Shown here piece by piece: positions 45,208 to 55,866 of a stretch of 64,000 bases of DNA. Made by a program: the position numbers and the translations under genes. The notes beneath the pieces are model-generated. The model was not told the DNA's origin, did not search any database, and worked only from the letters and a program-made list of their open reading frames with translations. The first letter of the stretch is position 1, and each line of letters opens with the position of its first letter. This stretch comes from Stenotrophomonas sp. SAM-B. Its GTDB lineage: Bacteria; Pseudomonadota; Gammaproteobacteria; Xanthomonadales; Xanthomonadaceae. The DNA lies in NCBI RefSeq assembly GCF_013387485.1, contig NZ_JABBXB010000001.1, positions 826,001 to 890,000 on the forward strand, written 5' to 3'.

Positions 45208-46821
45208 TCATCCGGCCATCATCGTGTGCGGGCCGGCCAGCACCAGCCGGAAGCAGGCGCCGCCGGCGGGCACCGAGACGTACTCCAGCCGTGCCTGGTT
45301 GGCCCGGCAGAGTTCGCGGGCGATATACAGGCCCAGCCCGGTGCCATGCTCGGAGGTGGTGAAGAACGGCCGGAACAGCTGGCTGGCGACGGTCTCGGGA
45401 ATGCCGGGGCCGCGGTCCATCACATCGATGATGGCGGTGCGGTCCTGGCGCGACACGCGCAGCCGCACGCGCGCAGGCTCTTCAGCCACGCGGCCGTACT
45501 TGAGCGCGTTGTGGACCAGCACGGTGAGGATCTGGTGCAGGTGGCGCGGGTCCACCAGGGCGTGCACCGAGGTCTCGCTGATGATCGGCTCCACGCTGTC
45601 GGTCTCCAGCGAGAGGCCCTGTTTGTACTCGAGCACGAAGCGGCGCACGAACGCGGCCAGGTCCACGTTCTCCGGGTTGGCGCGCTCGCGCCGGGCCAGC
45701 CCGAGCACGCTCTCGACGATGCCGTTGGTGCGCTGGCATTGCTGGTTGATGATCTGCAGCAGGCGGCGGTCGGTGTCGCGGATGTCGGCGGATTCTTCCA
45801 GCAGCTGGGCGGCGTAGTTGATCGCTGCCAGCGGGTTGCGGATCTCATGGGCGAGGCTGGCCGAGAAGCGGCCCATCGCCGAGAGCGTCAAGGACTCGGC
45901 ACGCCGCGAGACCACGGTGGAGTCGTCCAGGAACACCAGGGTGAGGTCGCTGCCGGCGAGCAGGCGGGCAAAACGCGGCTGCACTTCGGGCTGGTCCGGC
46001 GAGAGCTGCAGCGGCATTTCCTCGTTGGTCCAGCCGTTGCGCCAGCGCAGCAGCCGGCGGCTCAACTCGGGCGCGGCGCTGCCCAGTTCCAGCCGGCCGC
46101 TGCCACTGTTGCCGTCGGCATCGCCGAGCAGGGTGGAGGCGGCCTCGTTGGCCAGGGTGATGCGGTTGGCACCATCGACCACGATCACGCCGGTGCGCAT
46201 GCGGCGGATGATCAGCTCGTTGATCTGGAACAGGTTGGCCACTTCATCGCCGCGCTGGTTGGCCAGCTGCTGGTTCATGCGGGCGCGGTTGCCGACCTGG
46301 TAACTGATGAAGGCGATGGCCAGGTAGCTGGTGACGAACATCGCCAGCTCGGCCAGGGTGCGGGTCGGGTCGCCGCCTTCGAGTTGTTTCCAGAGGTATT
46401 CGCCGGCGGTGGCGGCGCTGGCGGCAGCGGCCAGGCCCAGCCCCATGCTCAAGGGCAGCAGGGTGGCGGCCGCGGCGATGTTGAACAGCAGCGACATCGA
46501 AATGCCCGCGCTGGCCCCGGGCAGGGCATGGGCGAGCAGGGTGGCGGCGATGATGTCGGCGGCCACGCTCCACACCACGATGGTGCGCAGCCAGCGCTCG
46601 TTGCGGCCGAACAGCAGCACCAGCACGGCCACCAGCAGGTAGCCGCTGGCCACGATCGTCGCCAGCTTCGGGTGGTCGGCGGCCCCGACCAGGCTGGTCA
46701 ACGGGCTGAACAGCAGCGCGCCGATGACGGTGGCCATCAGCAGGCGGTACAACGCGAAGAAATACAGCTCGCGCCGCGGTATCGATTCGATGCGGTCGAT
46801 CAATGAAGCACTGGGTGACAC
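45208..46821 (-). CDS. pilS: Pilin-regulating sensor histidine kinase
   Basis: A 537-residue membrane kinase, partner of PilR. Six hydrophobic helices fill residues about 20-190 (for example LYRLLMATVIGALLFSPL). A PAS-like domain follows (MRTGVIVVDGANRITLANEA). The DHp domain has the phospho-His in FSASLAHEIRNPLAAINYAA. The ATPase domain has DVMDRGPGIPE and TTSEHGTGLGLYIAREL. PilS homologues sense pilin level in the membrane. GTG 46821 was chosen because it follows AAGGGGAG; the open frame to 47067 lies in low-complexity leader sequence. Confidence 0.93.
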   Translation of the reverse strand: MSPSASLIDRIESIPRRELYFFALYRLLMATVIGALLFSPLTSLVGAADHPKLATIVASGYLLVAVLVLLFGRNERWLRTIVVWSVAADIIAATLLAHALPGASAGISMSLLFNIAAAATLLPLSMGLGLAAAASAATAGEYLWKQLEGGDPTRTLAELAMFVTSYLAIAFISYQVGNRARMNQQLANQRGDEVANLFQINELIIRRMRTGVIVVDGANRITLANEAASTLLGDADGNSGSGRLELGSAAPELSRRLLRWRNGWTNEEMPLQLSPDQPEVQPRFARLLAGSDLTLVFLDDSTVVSRRAESLTLSAMGRFSASLAHEIRNPLAAINYAAQLLEESADIRDTDRRLLQIINQQCQRTNGIVESVLGLARRERANPENVDLAAFVRRFVLEYKQGLSLETDSVEPIISETSVHALVDPRHLHQILTVLVHNALKYGRVAEEPARVRLRVSRQDRTAIIDVMDRGPGIPETVASQLFRPFFTTSEHGTGLGLYIARELCRANQARLEYVSVPAGGACFRLVLAGPHTMMAG

Positions 46822-47154
46822 GCCGGAACTCCCCTTCTGGCACGGGGGCAGTGTAGGGGGTCCGGCCGGGTTTGGGGGCGGGCGTCCGGGGCCGGGCGTG
46901 TGAAGGCGGGACGGCGGGCGGGCGCCGGCCGGCTGCGCGGCCGTGCGACGACGCGCCCGCAAGGCGGTTTCCGGCCCCTGCCGCAACTGTCTGAAATTGC
47001 GCCGGAAACCCCCTAGCGTGGCTGTCTCCGGACGGACTTCTTTGCGCACGCGCGCCGGGTCGTCCACAATAGTGGGCCCGCCGCGGTCCTTACCGGCGCC
47101 CCCGTGAGGGAGCCTTGGAGATGCGTGCGGTCGTTCCTATTCCCACGGTGACGC
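46822..47154. other. 333-base gap between pilS and sucC
   Basis: Very GC-rich, with no gene. The pilS-proximal half is simple G/C-run sequence (CGGGCGTCCGGGGCCGGGCG type). The sucC-proximal half holds the sucC promoter and a leader of about 80 bases. Confidence 0.5.
47042..47070 (+). promoter_or_regulatory. Putative sucC promoter
   Basis: TTGCGC (47042-47047) and CACAAT (47065-47070) are separated by exactly 17 bases, resembling -35 and -10 elements, 84 bases before the sucC start. The sequence around is otherwise G/C-rich. Confidence 0.45.
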
Positions 47155-48324
<1,170 letters not shown>

Positions 48325-48345
48325 TCCGACACCGAAGGAAATCCA

Positions 48346-49221
48346 ATGTCTGTTTTGATTAACAAGAACACCAAGGTGATCGTGCAGGGCTTCACCGGCC
48401 AGCAGGGCACCTTCCACGCCACTCAGATGATCGAGTACGGCACCCAGGTTGTTGGCGGCGTGACCCCCGGCAAGGGCGGCACCACCCACATCGACCTGCC
48501 GGTCTTCAACACCGTTGCCGACGCCGTGCAGAGCACCGGCGCCAACGCCTCGGTCATCTACGTGCCGCCGCCGTACGCGGCTGACGCGATCCTGGAGGCG
48601 GCCGCTGCCGGCATCCAGGTCATCGTGTGCATCACCGAAGGCATCCCGGTGCTGGACATGCTGCGCGTCAAGAATGTGCTGACCCGCTCGCATCCGGACA
48701 CCGTGCTGATCGGGCCGAACTGCCCGGGCGTCATCACCCCGGGTGAGTGCAAGATCGGCATCATGCCGGGCCACATCCACAAGCCGGGCAAGATCGGCAT
48801 CGTGTCGCGTTCGGGCACCCTGACCTATGAAGCGGTCAAGCAGACCACGGAAGTCGGCCTGGGCCAGTCCACCTGCATCGGCATCGGTGGTGACCCGATC
48901 AACGGCCTGAACTTCGTCGACTGCCTGAAGCTGTTCAACGAAGATCCGCAGACCGAAGGCATCATCATGGTCGGCGAAATCGGTGGCGACGCTGAAGAAG
49001 CCGGTGCCGAGTACATCAAGAACCACGTGAAGAAGCCGGTCGTCGGTTTCATCGCGGGCGCCTCGGCTCCGGCCGGCAAGCGCATGGGCCACGCCGGTGC
49101 GATCGCATCGGGCGGCAAGGGCACCGCGGAAGGCAAGTTCGCCGCCATGGAAGCTGCCGGTGTTGTCACCGTCCGCTCGCCGGGCGACCTGGGCGCTGCC
49201 ATCGCCAAGCTGGTGAAATAA
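48346..49221 (+). CDS. sucD: Succinyl-CoA ligase, alpha subunit
   Basis: A 291-residue subunit with the CoA-binding Rossmann domain ([19 protein letters not shown], then [12 protein letters not shown]). The phosphorylated active-site histidine is in [20 protein letters not shown] near residue 248. [16 protein letters not shown] and [19 protein letters not shown] are also standard. It forms the operon sucCD with the preceding gene and ends before a clear terminator. Confidence 0.98.
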   Translation: MSVLINKNTKVIVQGFTGQQGTFHATQMIEYGTQVVGGVTPGKGGTTHIDLPVFNTVADAVQSTGANASVIYVPPPYAADAILEAAAAGIQVIVCITEGIPVLDMLRVKNVLTRSHPDTVLIGPNCPGVITPGECKIGIMPGHIHKPGKIGIVSRSGTLTYEAVKQTTEVGLGQSTCIGIGGDPINGLNFVDCLKLFNEDPQTEGIIMVGEIGGDAEEAGAEYIKNHVKKPVVGFIAGASAPAGKRMGHAGAIASGGKGTAEGKFAAMEAAGVVTVRSPGDLGAAIAKLVK

Positions 49222-49252
49222 GACCGCCAGCCGCGCAGCGGCTGACGTGTCT

Positions 49253-49277
49253 GTAGAAGCCGACCGTTGGTCGGCTT
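49253..49277. repeat. GTAG repeat after sucD
   Basis: GTAGAAGCCGACCGTTGGTC with the GGCTT arm; a single GACCGTTGGTC-subtype unit lying immediately before the sucCD terminator. Confidence 0.85.
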
Positions 49278-49279
49278 GG

Positions 49280-49303
49280 AAAGGCCGCCTCCGGGCGGCC
49301 TTT
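49280..49303 (+). terminator. Terminator of sucCD
   Basis: AAAGGCCGCC-TCCG-GGCGGCCTTT is a perfect 10-bp stem with tetraloop, followed by CTGCGTTT. Confidence 0.88.
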
Positions 49304-49329
49304 CTGCGTTTCAGGCACTACCCGGGCCG

Positions 49330-49436
49330 GTAGGTACCGACCGTTGGTCGGTACGCGCCGCGTAGTGCCGGCCGCTGGCCGGCTCCTCATCGTGCTGCCA
49401 CCGAATGCGTGGTTGCCGGCCAGCGGTCGGCACTAC
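49330..49436. repeat. Three GTAG repeats before nadE
   Basis: A GTAG unit of the GACCGTTGGTC subtype (49330-49354), a GTAG unit of the GCCGGCCGCTGGCCGGC subtype (49362-49384) and an inverted unit ending in CTAC (49414-49436) with a mixed core. Both subtypes stand side by side. The last ends 33 bases before the nadE start, so it may fall in the leader. Confidence 0.85.
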
Positions 49437-49469
49437 AATGAGCGCATTGCAACCACAGGCTGGACCCCC

Positions 49470-51104
49470 ATGACGTCGCTCCGCATTGCCCTGGCGCAGT
49501 TCGATTTTCCGGTTGGCGCAGTGGCGCAGAACACCGACACCATCATCGCGATGATCGCCGAGGCGCGCGACGAGTACGGTGCCGAGCTGGTGGTCTTCCC
49601 GGAGCTGGCGATCAGCGGCTACCCGCCGGAGGATCTGCTGCTGCGCCCGGGCTTCCTGTACGACTGCCAGCAGGCGCTGGAGCGCATCGCGGCGGCCACC
49701 ACCGGCATCGCGGCCGTGGTCGGCTGGCCACAGGCGGCCGGTGCGGTGGTCTACAACGCGGCCAGCGTGCTGCGCGATGGCAAGGTCGAACACACCTACC
49801 GCAAGCGCGAACTGCCCAATTACGCGGTGTTCGATGAGCGCCGTTACTTCGATGTCGATCCGGACGGCGGCAGCTGCGTGTTCGAGCTGAAGGGCGTGCC
49901 GGTGGGCGTGCTGGTCTGCGAGGACCTCTGGTTCGCCGAACCGTTGGCCGATACCGTCCGTGCCGGCGCGCAGCTGGTGGTGGTGCCCAATGCCTCCCCC
50001 TACGAGCGTGGCAAGCACGCCCAGCGCGATGCGCTGCTGGCCGAGCGTACCCGCGAGAGCGGGGCGGCGATTGCCTACCTCAACGTGGTGGGCGGCCAGG
50101 ACGCGCTGGTGTTTGACGGGGCCTCGGTCGTCGCCGATGGCGATGGCACGGTGCACCCGGCGGCCGCGGCCTTCACCGACCAGTGGCTGGTGGTGGATTA
50201 CGACGCCGATGCACGCCGCTTCCTGCCGCGCGAGTGGATGGACGACGGCGACGAGAGCATGGACGCGCTGGCCTGGCGGGCGGTGACCCGCGGGATCCAG
50301 GACTATTGCCGCAAGAACGGCTTCAAGAAGGTCTGGCTGGGGCTGTCCGGCGGCATCGATTCGGCGCTGGTGCTGGCGATGGCGGTGGATGCGCTGGGCG
50401 CGCCCAACGTCACCGCGGTGCGGCTGCCGTCGCGCTACACGGCGGACATGTCCAACGACCTGGCCGCCGAGCAGTGCCGCGCGCTGGGGGTGAAACTGGA
50501 AGCGGTCTCGATCGAGCCGGTGTTCGAAGGCCTGATGGCCGCGCTCGGCCCCATGTTCGAGGGGCAGGCAGCCGATGTGACCGAGGAGAACCTGCAGTCG
50601 CGCAGCCGCGGCGTGATCCTGATGGCGCTGTCCAACAAGTTCGGCGGGCTGCTGCTGACCACGGGCAACAAAAGCGAGTACGCGGTGGGTTACGCGACCA
50701 TCTACGGCGACATGTGCGGCGGCTATGCCCCGCTCAAGGACCTGTACAAGACGGAGGTGTTCGGGCTCTCCAAGTGGCGCAATACGGTCGGCGGCGCCCC
50801 GGTGATCCCGCCGGCGGTGATTTCCCGCCCGCCCTCGGCCGAGCTGCGCGCCAACCAGACCGACCAGGACTCGCTGCCGGCCTACGACGTGCTGGACGGC
50901 ATCCTGTACCGCTACGTGGACCAGGAGCAGTCGCGCGAGGAGATCGTGGCCGCCGGGTATGCCGCCGAGGTGGTGGACCGTGTGCTGCGCCTGGTGCGCA
51001 CCAGCGAGTGGAAGCGCCACCAGGCCGCCCCGGGGCCGAAGGTGTCGCGCCGGGCGTTCGGGCGTGAGCGCCGGTACCCGATCAGCAATGGTTACGAGGG
51101 CTGA
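49470..51104 (+). CDS. nadE: Glutamine-dependent NAD+ synthetase
   Basis: A two-domain cytoplasmic enzyme, 544 residues, making NAD+ from deamido-NAD+ with ammonia taken from glutamine. The N-terminal nitrilase-type glutaminase (1-265) has catalytic Glu in VVFPELAISGYPPED, Lys in YRKRELPNYAVFDERRYF and Cys in GVLVCEDLWFAEP. The C-terminal synthetase has the ATP pyrophosphatase loop LGLSGGIDSALVLAMAVD near residue 290 and TTGNKSEYAVGYATIYGDM. ATG 49470 is chosen; the upstream in-frame stretch lies in GTAG repeats. Confidence 0.96.
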   Translation: MTSLRIALAQFDFPVGAVAQNTDTIIAMIAEARDEYGAELVVFPELAISGYPPEDLLLRPGFLYDCQQALERIAAATTGIAAVVGWPQAAGAVVYNAASVLRDGKVEHTYRKRELPNYAVFDERRYFDVDPDGGSCVFELKGVPVGVLVCEDLWFAEPLADTVRAGAQLVVVPNASPYERGKHAQRDALLAERTRESGAAIAYLNVVGGQDALVFDGASVVADGDGTVHPAAAAFTDQWLVVDYDADARRFLPREWMDDGDESMDALAWRAVTRGIQDYCRKNGFKKVWLGLSGGIDSALVLAMAVDALGAPNVTAVRLPSRYTADMSNDLAAEQCRALGVKLEAVSIEPVFEGLMAALGPMFEGQAADVTEENLQSRSRGVILMALSNKFGGLLLTTGNKSEYAVGYATIYGDMCGGYAPLKDLYKTEVFGLSKWRNTVGGAPVIPPAVISRPPSAELRANQTDQDSLPAYDVLDGILYRYVDQEQSREEIVAAGYAAEVVDRVLRLVRTSEWKRHQAAPGPKVSRRAFGRERRYPISNGYEG

Positions 51105-51115
51105 GAAGCCACCCG

Positions 51116-51185
51116 GTAGGCGCCGACCGTTGGTCGGCGCGGTGCCTCCGCCAGGACATTCGCCCGACCAACGGTCGGGCGCTAC
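51116..51185. repeat. Oppositely oriented pair of GTAG/CTAC repeats
   Basis: A GTAG unit (51116-51140, GCGCCGACCGTTGGTCGGCGC) and an inverted CTAC unit (51161-51185, GCCCGACCAACGGTCGGGC) are separated by 20 bases, a paired REP arrangement between convergent nadE and bamD. Confidence 0.88.
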
Positions 51186-51192
51186 CGTAATA

Positions 51193-51218
51193 AAAAAGGC
51201 CCCTTTCGGGGCCTTTTT
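51193..51218. terminator. Bidirectional terminator between nadE and bamD
   Basis: AAAAAGGCCCC-TTTC-GGGGCCTTTTT is a perfect 11-bp stem with A/T runs on both sides, able to terminate both converging transcripts. It abuts the bamD stop codon. Confidence 0.92.
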
Positions 51219-51219
51219 A

Positions 51220-52104
51220 TTATTTGCGGTTCATCGTGGCGTTGCGTTCACCGGTACTGGCGGACTTCTCGCCGGCAAACGGGTTCAGCTTGCGGACCAT
51301 CCACGGGTACTTCGGCCACTTGCCCTGCAGCCACGGGTGGTCGGGCTGGTTCAGCTCGAGCACGCGGCGGGCATCGTCGGCCAGGGTCTTGTTGCCCAGG
51401 TGGGTGTAGGCCTCGCCCAGGGCGGCCACGGCGTCGTACTGGAACGCGCTCTGCGGGTAGTTCTCCAGCAGGAAGTTGGCGCGGCCGGCGGCCGAGACGT
51501 AGGCCTCGCGGCGCAGGTAGTACAGGGCGTTGTCCAGCTCGTACTGGGCGAACACGTCGCGCAGGGCGATCATCCGCTGGCGCGCGTCGGCGGCGTAGCG
51601 GCTGTTCGGGTAGCGCTCGGTGACGATGGTGAAATCGGCATAGGCCTGGCGCGGGCTGGACAGGTCGCGGCGGCTCGGGTCCAGCGACCAGACGCGGCGC
51701 AGGAAGACCGTGTCGCGGTTGCCATTGGCCAGGCCACGCAGGTAGTACATGTAGGCGATGTTGCGGTGGGTCGGGTAGGTACGGATGAAGCGGTCCACGC
51801 TGGACACCGCGTCATCGTGCTTGCCGGCCTTGTACTGCGCGTAGGCGCTTTCGATCATGGCCTGTTCGGTATACGGGCCATACGGATATTGGGCTACCAG
51901 GCGGCGGAAGCTGGCTTCGGCACCGCTCCAGTTCCCCCCTTCCATGAGCTTGTGGCTCTTTTCATAGAGCTGCTCAACCGGCAGGCCTTCATCCGGATTC
52001 TTGCCCTTGGTACCGCGGTGGCAGCCGGTGGCGACGAAGAGCAGCACCAGCATCAGGGCGGCGAGGCGGACGGGCGCGGACAGCATAACGGAGCGTCGGA
52101 TCAT
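51220..52104 (-). CDS. bamD: Outer-membrane assembly lipoprotein BamD
   Basis: Essential lipoprotein of the BAM complex that inserts beta-barrel proteins. It is 294 residues. The signal peptide has lipobox VATGC (LAALMLVLLFVATGCHRGTK), so it is lipidated at that Cys. Five TPR-type helical repeats follow, for example MEGGNWSGAEASFRRLVAQY, AYAQYKAGKHDDAVSSVDRF and YPQSAFQYDAVAALGEAYTH. ATG 52104 is preferred; an internal ATG (MLSAPVRL) six codons later is possible. It is divergent from rluD, an arrangement shared by many gammaproteobacteria. Confidence 0.94.
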   Translation of the reverse strand: MIRRSVMLSAPVRLAALMLVLLFVATGCHRGTKGKNPDEGLPVEQLYEKSHKLMEGGNWSGAEASFRRLVAQYPYGPYTEQAMIESAYAQYKAGKHDDAVSSVDRFIRTYPTHRNIAYMYYLRGLANGNRDTVFLRRVWSLDPSRRDLSSPRQAYADFTIVTERYPNSRYAADARQRMIALRDVFAQYELDNALYYLRREAYVSAAGRANFLLENYPQSAFQYDAVAALGEAYTHLGNKTLADDARRVLELNQPDHPWLQGKWPKYPWMVRKLNPFAGEKSASTGERNATMNRK

Positions 52105-52220
52105 GGGGTCAGGGCGGGACGCGGCTGGAATACGAAGGGTCGATGATAGCCTAGTGGCCTGTCCCGCGACTGAAACTGGTCGCCCGGACCCCAAAATTGT
52201 CCCTATTGCGGTGTGCCCCC

Positions 52221-53216
52221 ATGTCCGATACCCCTGCTGATTCCGATTCCCCCCGCCAGGCCATCGTGCCCGATACCGCCGCAGGCCGGCGTTTCGACGC
52301 CGTCCTGGCCGAGCTGTTCCCCGAGTTTTCCCGGTCCAAGCTGACCGAGTGGATCAAGTCCGGGGATGTCCTCCTGGACGGCGACACCGTGCGCGGCCGC
52401 GACCCGGTGCGCGGCGGCGAGGTGGCCAGCCTGCATGTCGTGCTCGACACCCAGACCCATGCCGAGCCGGAGGACATCCCGCTGGAGGTCCTGTACGAGG
52501 ACGAGCACGTGTTCGTGATCAACAAGCCGGTCGGCCTGGTGGTCCACCCCGGCGCGGGCAACCCGACCGGCACGCTGGTCAATGCGCTGCTGTTCCGCGA
52601 CCCTTCGCTGTCGGTGCTGCCGCGCGCAGGCATCGTGCACCGCCTGGACAAGGACACCAGCGGCGTGATGGTCATCGCCCGCACCATCCAGGCGCAGACC
52701 GCGCTGGTCGAGCAGCTGTCCGCGCGTGAAGTGCACCGCCAGTACCTGGCCGTGGTGGTCGGCGCGCTGGTCTCCGGCGGCACCGCCACCGCCGGCATCG
52801 ATCGTCACCCGCGCGACCGCATCCGCATGGCCGTGCGCGAAGACGGCAAGGAAGCGATCACCCATTACCGCCTGCGCGAACGCTTCCGTGCGCACACGGC
52901 GCTGGAGTGCCGCCTGGAAACCGGCCGTACCCATCAGATCCGCGTGCACATGGCGCACCTGCGCCACCCGATCATCGGCGATCAACTGTATGGCGGCGCG
53001 CTGAAGCTGCCGAAGGGTGCCAGCGACGAGCTGGTGGCCGAACTGCGCGGCTTCAAGCGCCAGGCGCTGCACGCTGAAACGCTGGAGTTCGTGCACCCGA
53101 TCACCGGGGAAAAGATCACCAACAGCGCGCCGCCGCCGGCCGACATGCAGGCCCTGCTGCACGCCCTGCGCGAAGACAGCAAGCGCTTCGCCGAGCAGGA
53201 ACGCAACCGCCGCTGA
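52221..53216 (+). CDS. rluD: 23S rRNA pseudouridine synthase
   Basis: A 331-residue enzyme that makes the pseudouridines at 1911/1915/1917 of 23S rRNA helix 69. An N-terminal S4 RNA-binding domain ([20 protein letters not shown]) is followed by the catalytic domain with [15 protein letters not shown] and the active-site Asp in [38 protein letters not shown] is the RluA-family motif III. ATG 52221 is chosen. The stop overlaps the pgeF start by one base (TGATG), the same order as in E. coli (rluD-yfiH). Confidence 0.95.
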   Translation: MSDTPADSDSPRQAIVPDTAAGRRFDAVLAELFPEFSRSKLTEWIKSGDVLLDGDTVRGRDPVRGGEVASLHVVLDTQTHAEPEDIPLEVLYEDEHVFVINKPVGLVVHPGAGNPTGTLVNALLFRDPSLSVLPRAGIVHRLDKDTSGVMVIARTIQAQTALVEQLSAREVHRQYLAVVVGALVSGGTATAGIDRHPRDRIRMAVREDGKEAITHYRLRERFRAHTALECRLETGRTHQIRVHMAHLRHPIIGDQLYGGALKLPKGASDELVAELRGFKRQALHAETLEFVHPITGEKITNSAPPPADMQALLHALREDSKRFAEQERNRR

Positions 53217-53995
53217 TGGACGCCCCCGTGCCCGTGTTGCCAGCCGACTGGCAGGCCCCGATCGGGGTCCATGCGCTGACCACCCTGCGCTTCGGCGCAG
53301 GCGGTTCGGTGGCGCCGTTCGACCAGTTCAACATGGGCAACCGGTACGCCGCCGACGGCGACGACCCGGCACAGGTGCAGCGCAACCGCGACCTGCTCGT
53401 GCCCGGGCTGGGCCTGCCCTCGGCGCCGCACTGGCTGCGCCAGGTGCACGGCACCGGTGTGCGTCGCTTCACCGCCCCGCCGACGGCCGTCGGCGTGGAG
53501 GCGGAACCCACCGCCGATGCCGCCGTGACCTCGGTCCCGGGCGTGGTGCTGGCAATCCTCACCGCCGACTGCCTGCCGGTGGTCTTCGCCGCGCGCGATG
53601 GCGGTGAGATCGGCGCCGCCCATGCCGGGTGGCGTGGGCTGGCCGACGGCATGCTGGAGGCCACCGTGGCCGCCATGCAGACCCCGGCTGCGCAGCTGCA
53701 GGCCTGGCTGGGCCCTGCGGCCGGTCCGGCCCTGTATGAGATCGGCGAGGACGTGTTCGAGGCCTTCGTCGAGCGCGACGAGGGGGCTGCGACGGCCTTC
53801 GTGGCGACCCGGCCGGGGCACTGGAAGGTCGATCTGTATGCGTTGGCCCGCCGGCGGCTGCAGTCGGCCGGGCTGGACCCGGCCTGCATCAGCGGCGGTC
53901 AGTACTGCACCCTGGCCGATCCGCAGCGGTTCTATTCGCATCGGCGCGACCGCCGCACCGGGCGCATGGCGACCCTGGCGTGGATCGCGCCCTGA
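53216..53995 (+). CDS. pgeF: Polyphenol oxidase/purine nucleoside phosphorylase-like (PgeF/YfiH family)
   Basis: A 259-residue cytoplasmic protein of the DUF152/laccase-domain family. YfiH has been linked to copper-dependent oxidase activity, purine nucleoside cleavage and peptidoglycan editing. Conserved metal or catalytic residues are visible in LRQVHGTGV, LTADCLPVVFA and GAAHAGWRGLADGM, with a final RFYSHRRDRRTGRMATLAW. It is translationally coupled to rluD. It overlaps the next gene if that starts at GTG 53980. Confidence 0.9.
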   Translation: MDAPVPVLPADWQAPIGVHALTTLRFGAGGSVAPFDQFNMGNRYAADGDDPAQVQRNRDLLVPGLGLPSAPHWLRQVHGTGVRRFTAPPTAVGVEAEPTADAAVTSVPGVVLAILTADCLPVVFAARDGGEIGAAHAGWRGLADGMLEATVAAMQTPAAQLQAWLGPAAGPALYEIGEDVFEAFVERDEGAATAFVATRPGHWKVDLYALARRRLQSAGLDPACISGGQYCTLADPQRFYSHRRDRRTGRMATLAWIAP

Positions 53996-54420
53996 CTGCG
54001 GGACAGACGGTGGGTGGATCGGCAGCTGAAGCGGTCATCGTCTTCGACGGCGTGTGCGCCCTGTGCAGCCGCTGGGTGCGGTTCCTGCTGCGCTTCGACA
54101 CGCGGGGCCGCTATCGCTTCGCAGCGATGCAGGGCGCGCAGGGACGGGCTCTGCTGCAGGCACACGGGCTGGATCCGGAGGACCCGACGTCGTTCCTGCT
54201 GCTCGACGCAGGCCGTGCGTGGACGGACACCGATGCGATCATCCGCGTGCTGACGGGGCTGGGTGGCGCATGGCGACTGCTGGGCGTGCTGCGCTGGGTG
54301 CCACGCAGGCTGCGAGACCACGGGTATCGGGCGCTGGCGCGCAACCGGTATCGGTGGTTCGGCCGGCATGACACGTGCTTCCTGCCGACACCAGAGCAGG
54401 CGGTGCGGTTCCTGGACTGA
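53980..54420 (+). CDS. DCC-family (DUF393) thiol-disulfide oxidoreductase-like protein
   Basis: A 146-residue thioredoxin-like protein of the DCC family, named for its DxxCxxC motif, seen here as FDGVCALCSRWVRFLLRFD near residue 22. The rest matches the family (YRFAAMQGAQGRALL, TSFLLLDAGRAWTDTDAI, RRLRDHGYRALARNRYRWFG). The function of the family is unknown; a redox role is inferred from the CxxC. The start may be GTG 53980, overlapping pgeF by 16 bases, or GTG 54010. It ends near two GTAG repeats. Confidence 0.88.
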   Translation: MDRALTAGQTVGGSAAEAVIVFDGVCALCSRWVRFLLRFDTRGRYRFAAMQGAQGRALLQAHGLDPEDPTSFLLLDAGRAWTDTDAIIRVLTGLGGAWRLLGVLRWVPRRLRDHGYRALARNRYRWFGRHDTCFLPTPEQAVRFLD

Positions 54421-54434
54421 CGGGTGGACGCGCT

Positions 54435-54500
54435 GCCGGCCAGCGGCCGGCACTACCTAGACGTCCGCGCCATCACCCGTAGTGCCGGCCGCTGGCCGGC
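54435..54500. repeat. Two oppositely oriented GTAG/CTAC repeats
   Basis: An inverted unit (54435-54456, GCCGGCCAGCGGCCGGCAC, then CTAC) and a direct unit (54479-54500, GTAG then TGCCGGCCGCTGGCCGGC) lie between the convergent DCC-family gene and otsA. The second abuts the otsA stop. Confidence 0.88.
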
Positions 54501-54501
54501 A

Positions 54502-55866
54502 TCACCCTTCCAGCGCCTGCAGATACGTCTGCCGCCAATGATTGATGTCGTACGTGCGCAGGTGGTCCATCATCGCCTGCCAGCGCTCCACGCGCTTCTT
54601 CAACGGCATCGTCGCCGCGGTGGCGATCGCATCCGCGACACCATCCAGGTCATGCGGATTGACCAGCAGCGCCTGCTTCAGTTCATCGGCCGCACCGGCC
54701 AGCAGGGACAGCACCAGCACGCCGGGGTTTTCCGGGTCCTGCGAGGCGACGTATTCCTTGGCGACGAGGTTCATGCCATCGCGCAGCGGCGTCACCAGGC
54801 CGACCGCGGCCGCCCGGTAGAAGCCGGTCAGGGTGGCATGGGTGAAGTTCTGGTTGACGTAGCGCAGCGGGGTCCAGTCCGGCGCGGCATGCCCGCCGTT
54901 GATGTGCCCGGCGATCTGCTCCAGCTGGCCGCGCAGCTGCCGGTATTCGGTGACATCGCCGCGCGAGACCGGTGCGATCTGCAGGTAGGTCAGTGAGCCG
55001 TGCTGATCCGGATGGCGCTCCAGATAGCGCTCGAATCCCTGGAAGCGTTCGGGCAGTCCCTTGGAATAGTCGAGCCGGTCCACGCCGATCGCCAGTTGCC
55101 GATTGCGCAGGCTGCCGCGCAGGTCCTTGACCGCGGGTTTGTTCGCGCCGGCCTTGGCCTGGCGCGCGATGAACTCGGTATCGATGCCGATCGGGAAGGC
55201 GGCGGCGCGGAAACGCCGGCCGCCGGGCGCTTCCAGTTCGCCGTCGGGCAGCACACGGCCGCCACCGAACAGGCGCACATAGGACTGGAAGCGGTCCGCA
55301 TCGCGCTGGGTCTGGAAGCCGACCAGATCGTAGGCGTAGAGGCTGGAGAACAGCCGCAGATGGTCCGGCATCGCCTGCAGCAGATCGGCAGAGGGCATCG
55401 GCACGTGCAGGAAGAAGCCGATCCGGCAGCCGATGCCACGCTCGCGCAGCAGCGAGGCCAGCGGGATCAGGTGGTAATCATGGATCCAGACGATGTCGTC
55501 CTCGCGCAGCAGCGGCGCGAGCTTCTCGGCGAACAGCGCGTTGACCCGGCGATAGGTCTCGCGGGTGGCGCGGTCGTAGTCGACCAGGTCCAGCCGGAAG
55601 TGCAGCAGCGGCCACAGCGTGCGGTTGGCGAAGCCGTTGTAGTAGCCATCGACGTCGCGCTTGTTGAGGTCCATGGTGACGTAGCGGATGTCCCCGTCGA
55701 CCTGCTCGTGCAGGGCGCCGCTGTTGTCGCGCACCGACTTGCCGCTCCAGCCGAACCACAGGCCACCGCGCTCCTTGAGCGCGGCCAGCAGCCCGACCGC
55801 GAGGCCGCCGGCGCGGGATTCACCGGGAACGGCGACCCGGTTGGAGACGACGACCAGGCGGCTCAT
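54502..55866 (-). CDS. otsA: Trehalose-6-phosphate synthase
   Basis: GT20 glycosyltransferase joining UDP-glucose and glucose 6-phosphate to trehalose 6-phosphate. It is 454 residues, the usual size. Motifs: VVVSNRVAVPG at the N terminus, FLHVPMPSADLLQAMPDHL, DDIVWIHDYHLIPLASLL, IGVDRLDYSKGLPERFQGF (nucleotide and phosphate binding), RDGMNLVAKEYVASQ and LLVNPHDLDGVADAIATAA. It overlaps the upstream GH15 gene by 4 bases (ATGA), so it is the last gene of otsB-GH15-otsA. Trehalose is an osmotic and desiccation protectant. Confidence 0.96.
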   Translation of the reverse strand: MSRLVVVSNRVAVPGESRAGGLAVGLLAALKERGGLWFGWSGKSVRDNSGALHEQVDGDIRYVTMDLNKRDVDGYYNGFANRTLWPLLHFRLDLVDYDRATRETYRRVNALFAEKLAPLLREDDIVWIHDYHLIPLASLLRERGIGCRIGFFLHVPMPSADLLQAMPDHLRLFSSLYAYDLVGFQTQRDADRFQSYVRLFGGGRVLPDGELEAPGGRRFRAAAFPIGIDTEFIARQAKAGANKPAVKDLRGSLRNRQLAIGVDRLDYSKGLPERFQGFERYLERHPDQHGSLTYLQIAPVSRGDVTEYRQLRGQLEQIAGHINGGHAAPDWTPLRYVNQNFTHATLTGFYRAAAVGLVTPLRDGMNLVAKEYVASQDPENPGVLVLSLLAGAADELKQALLVNPHDLDGVADAIATAATMPLKKRVERWQAMMDHLRTYDINHWRQTYLQALEG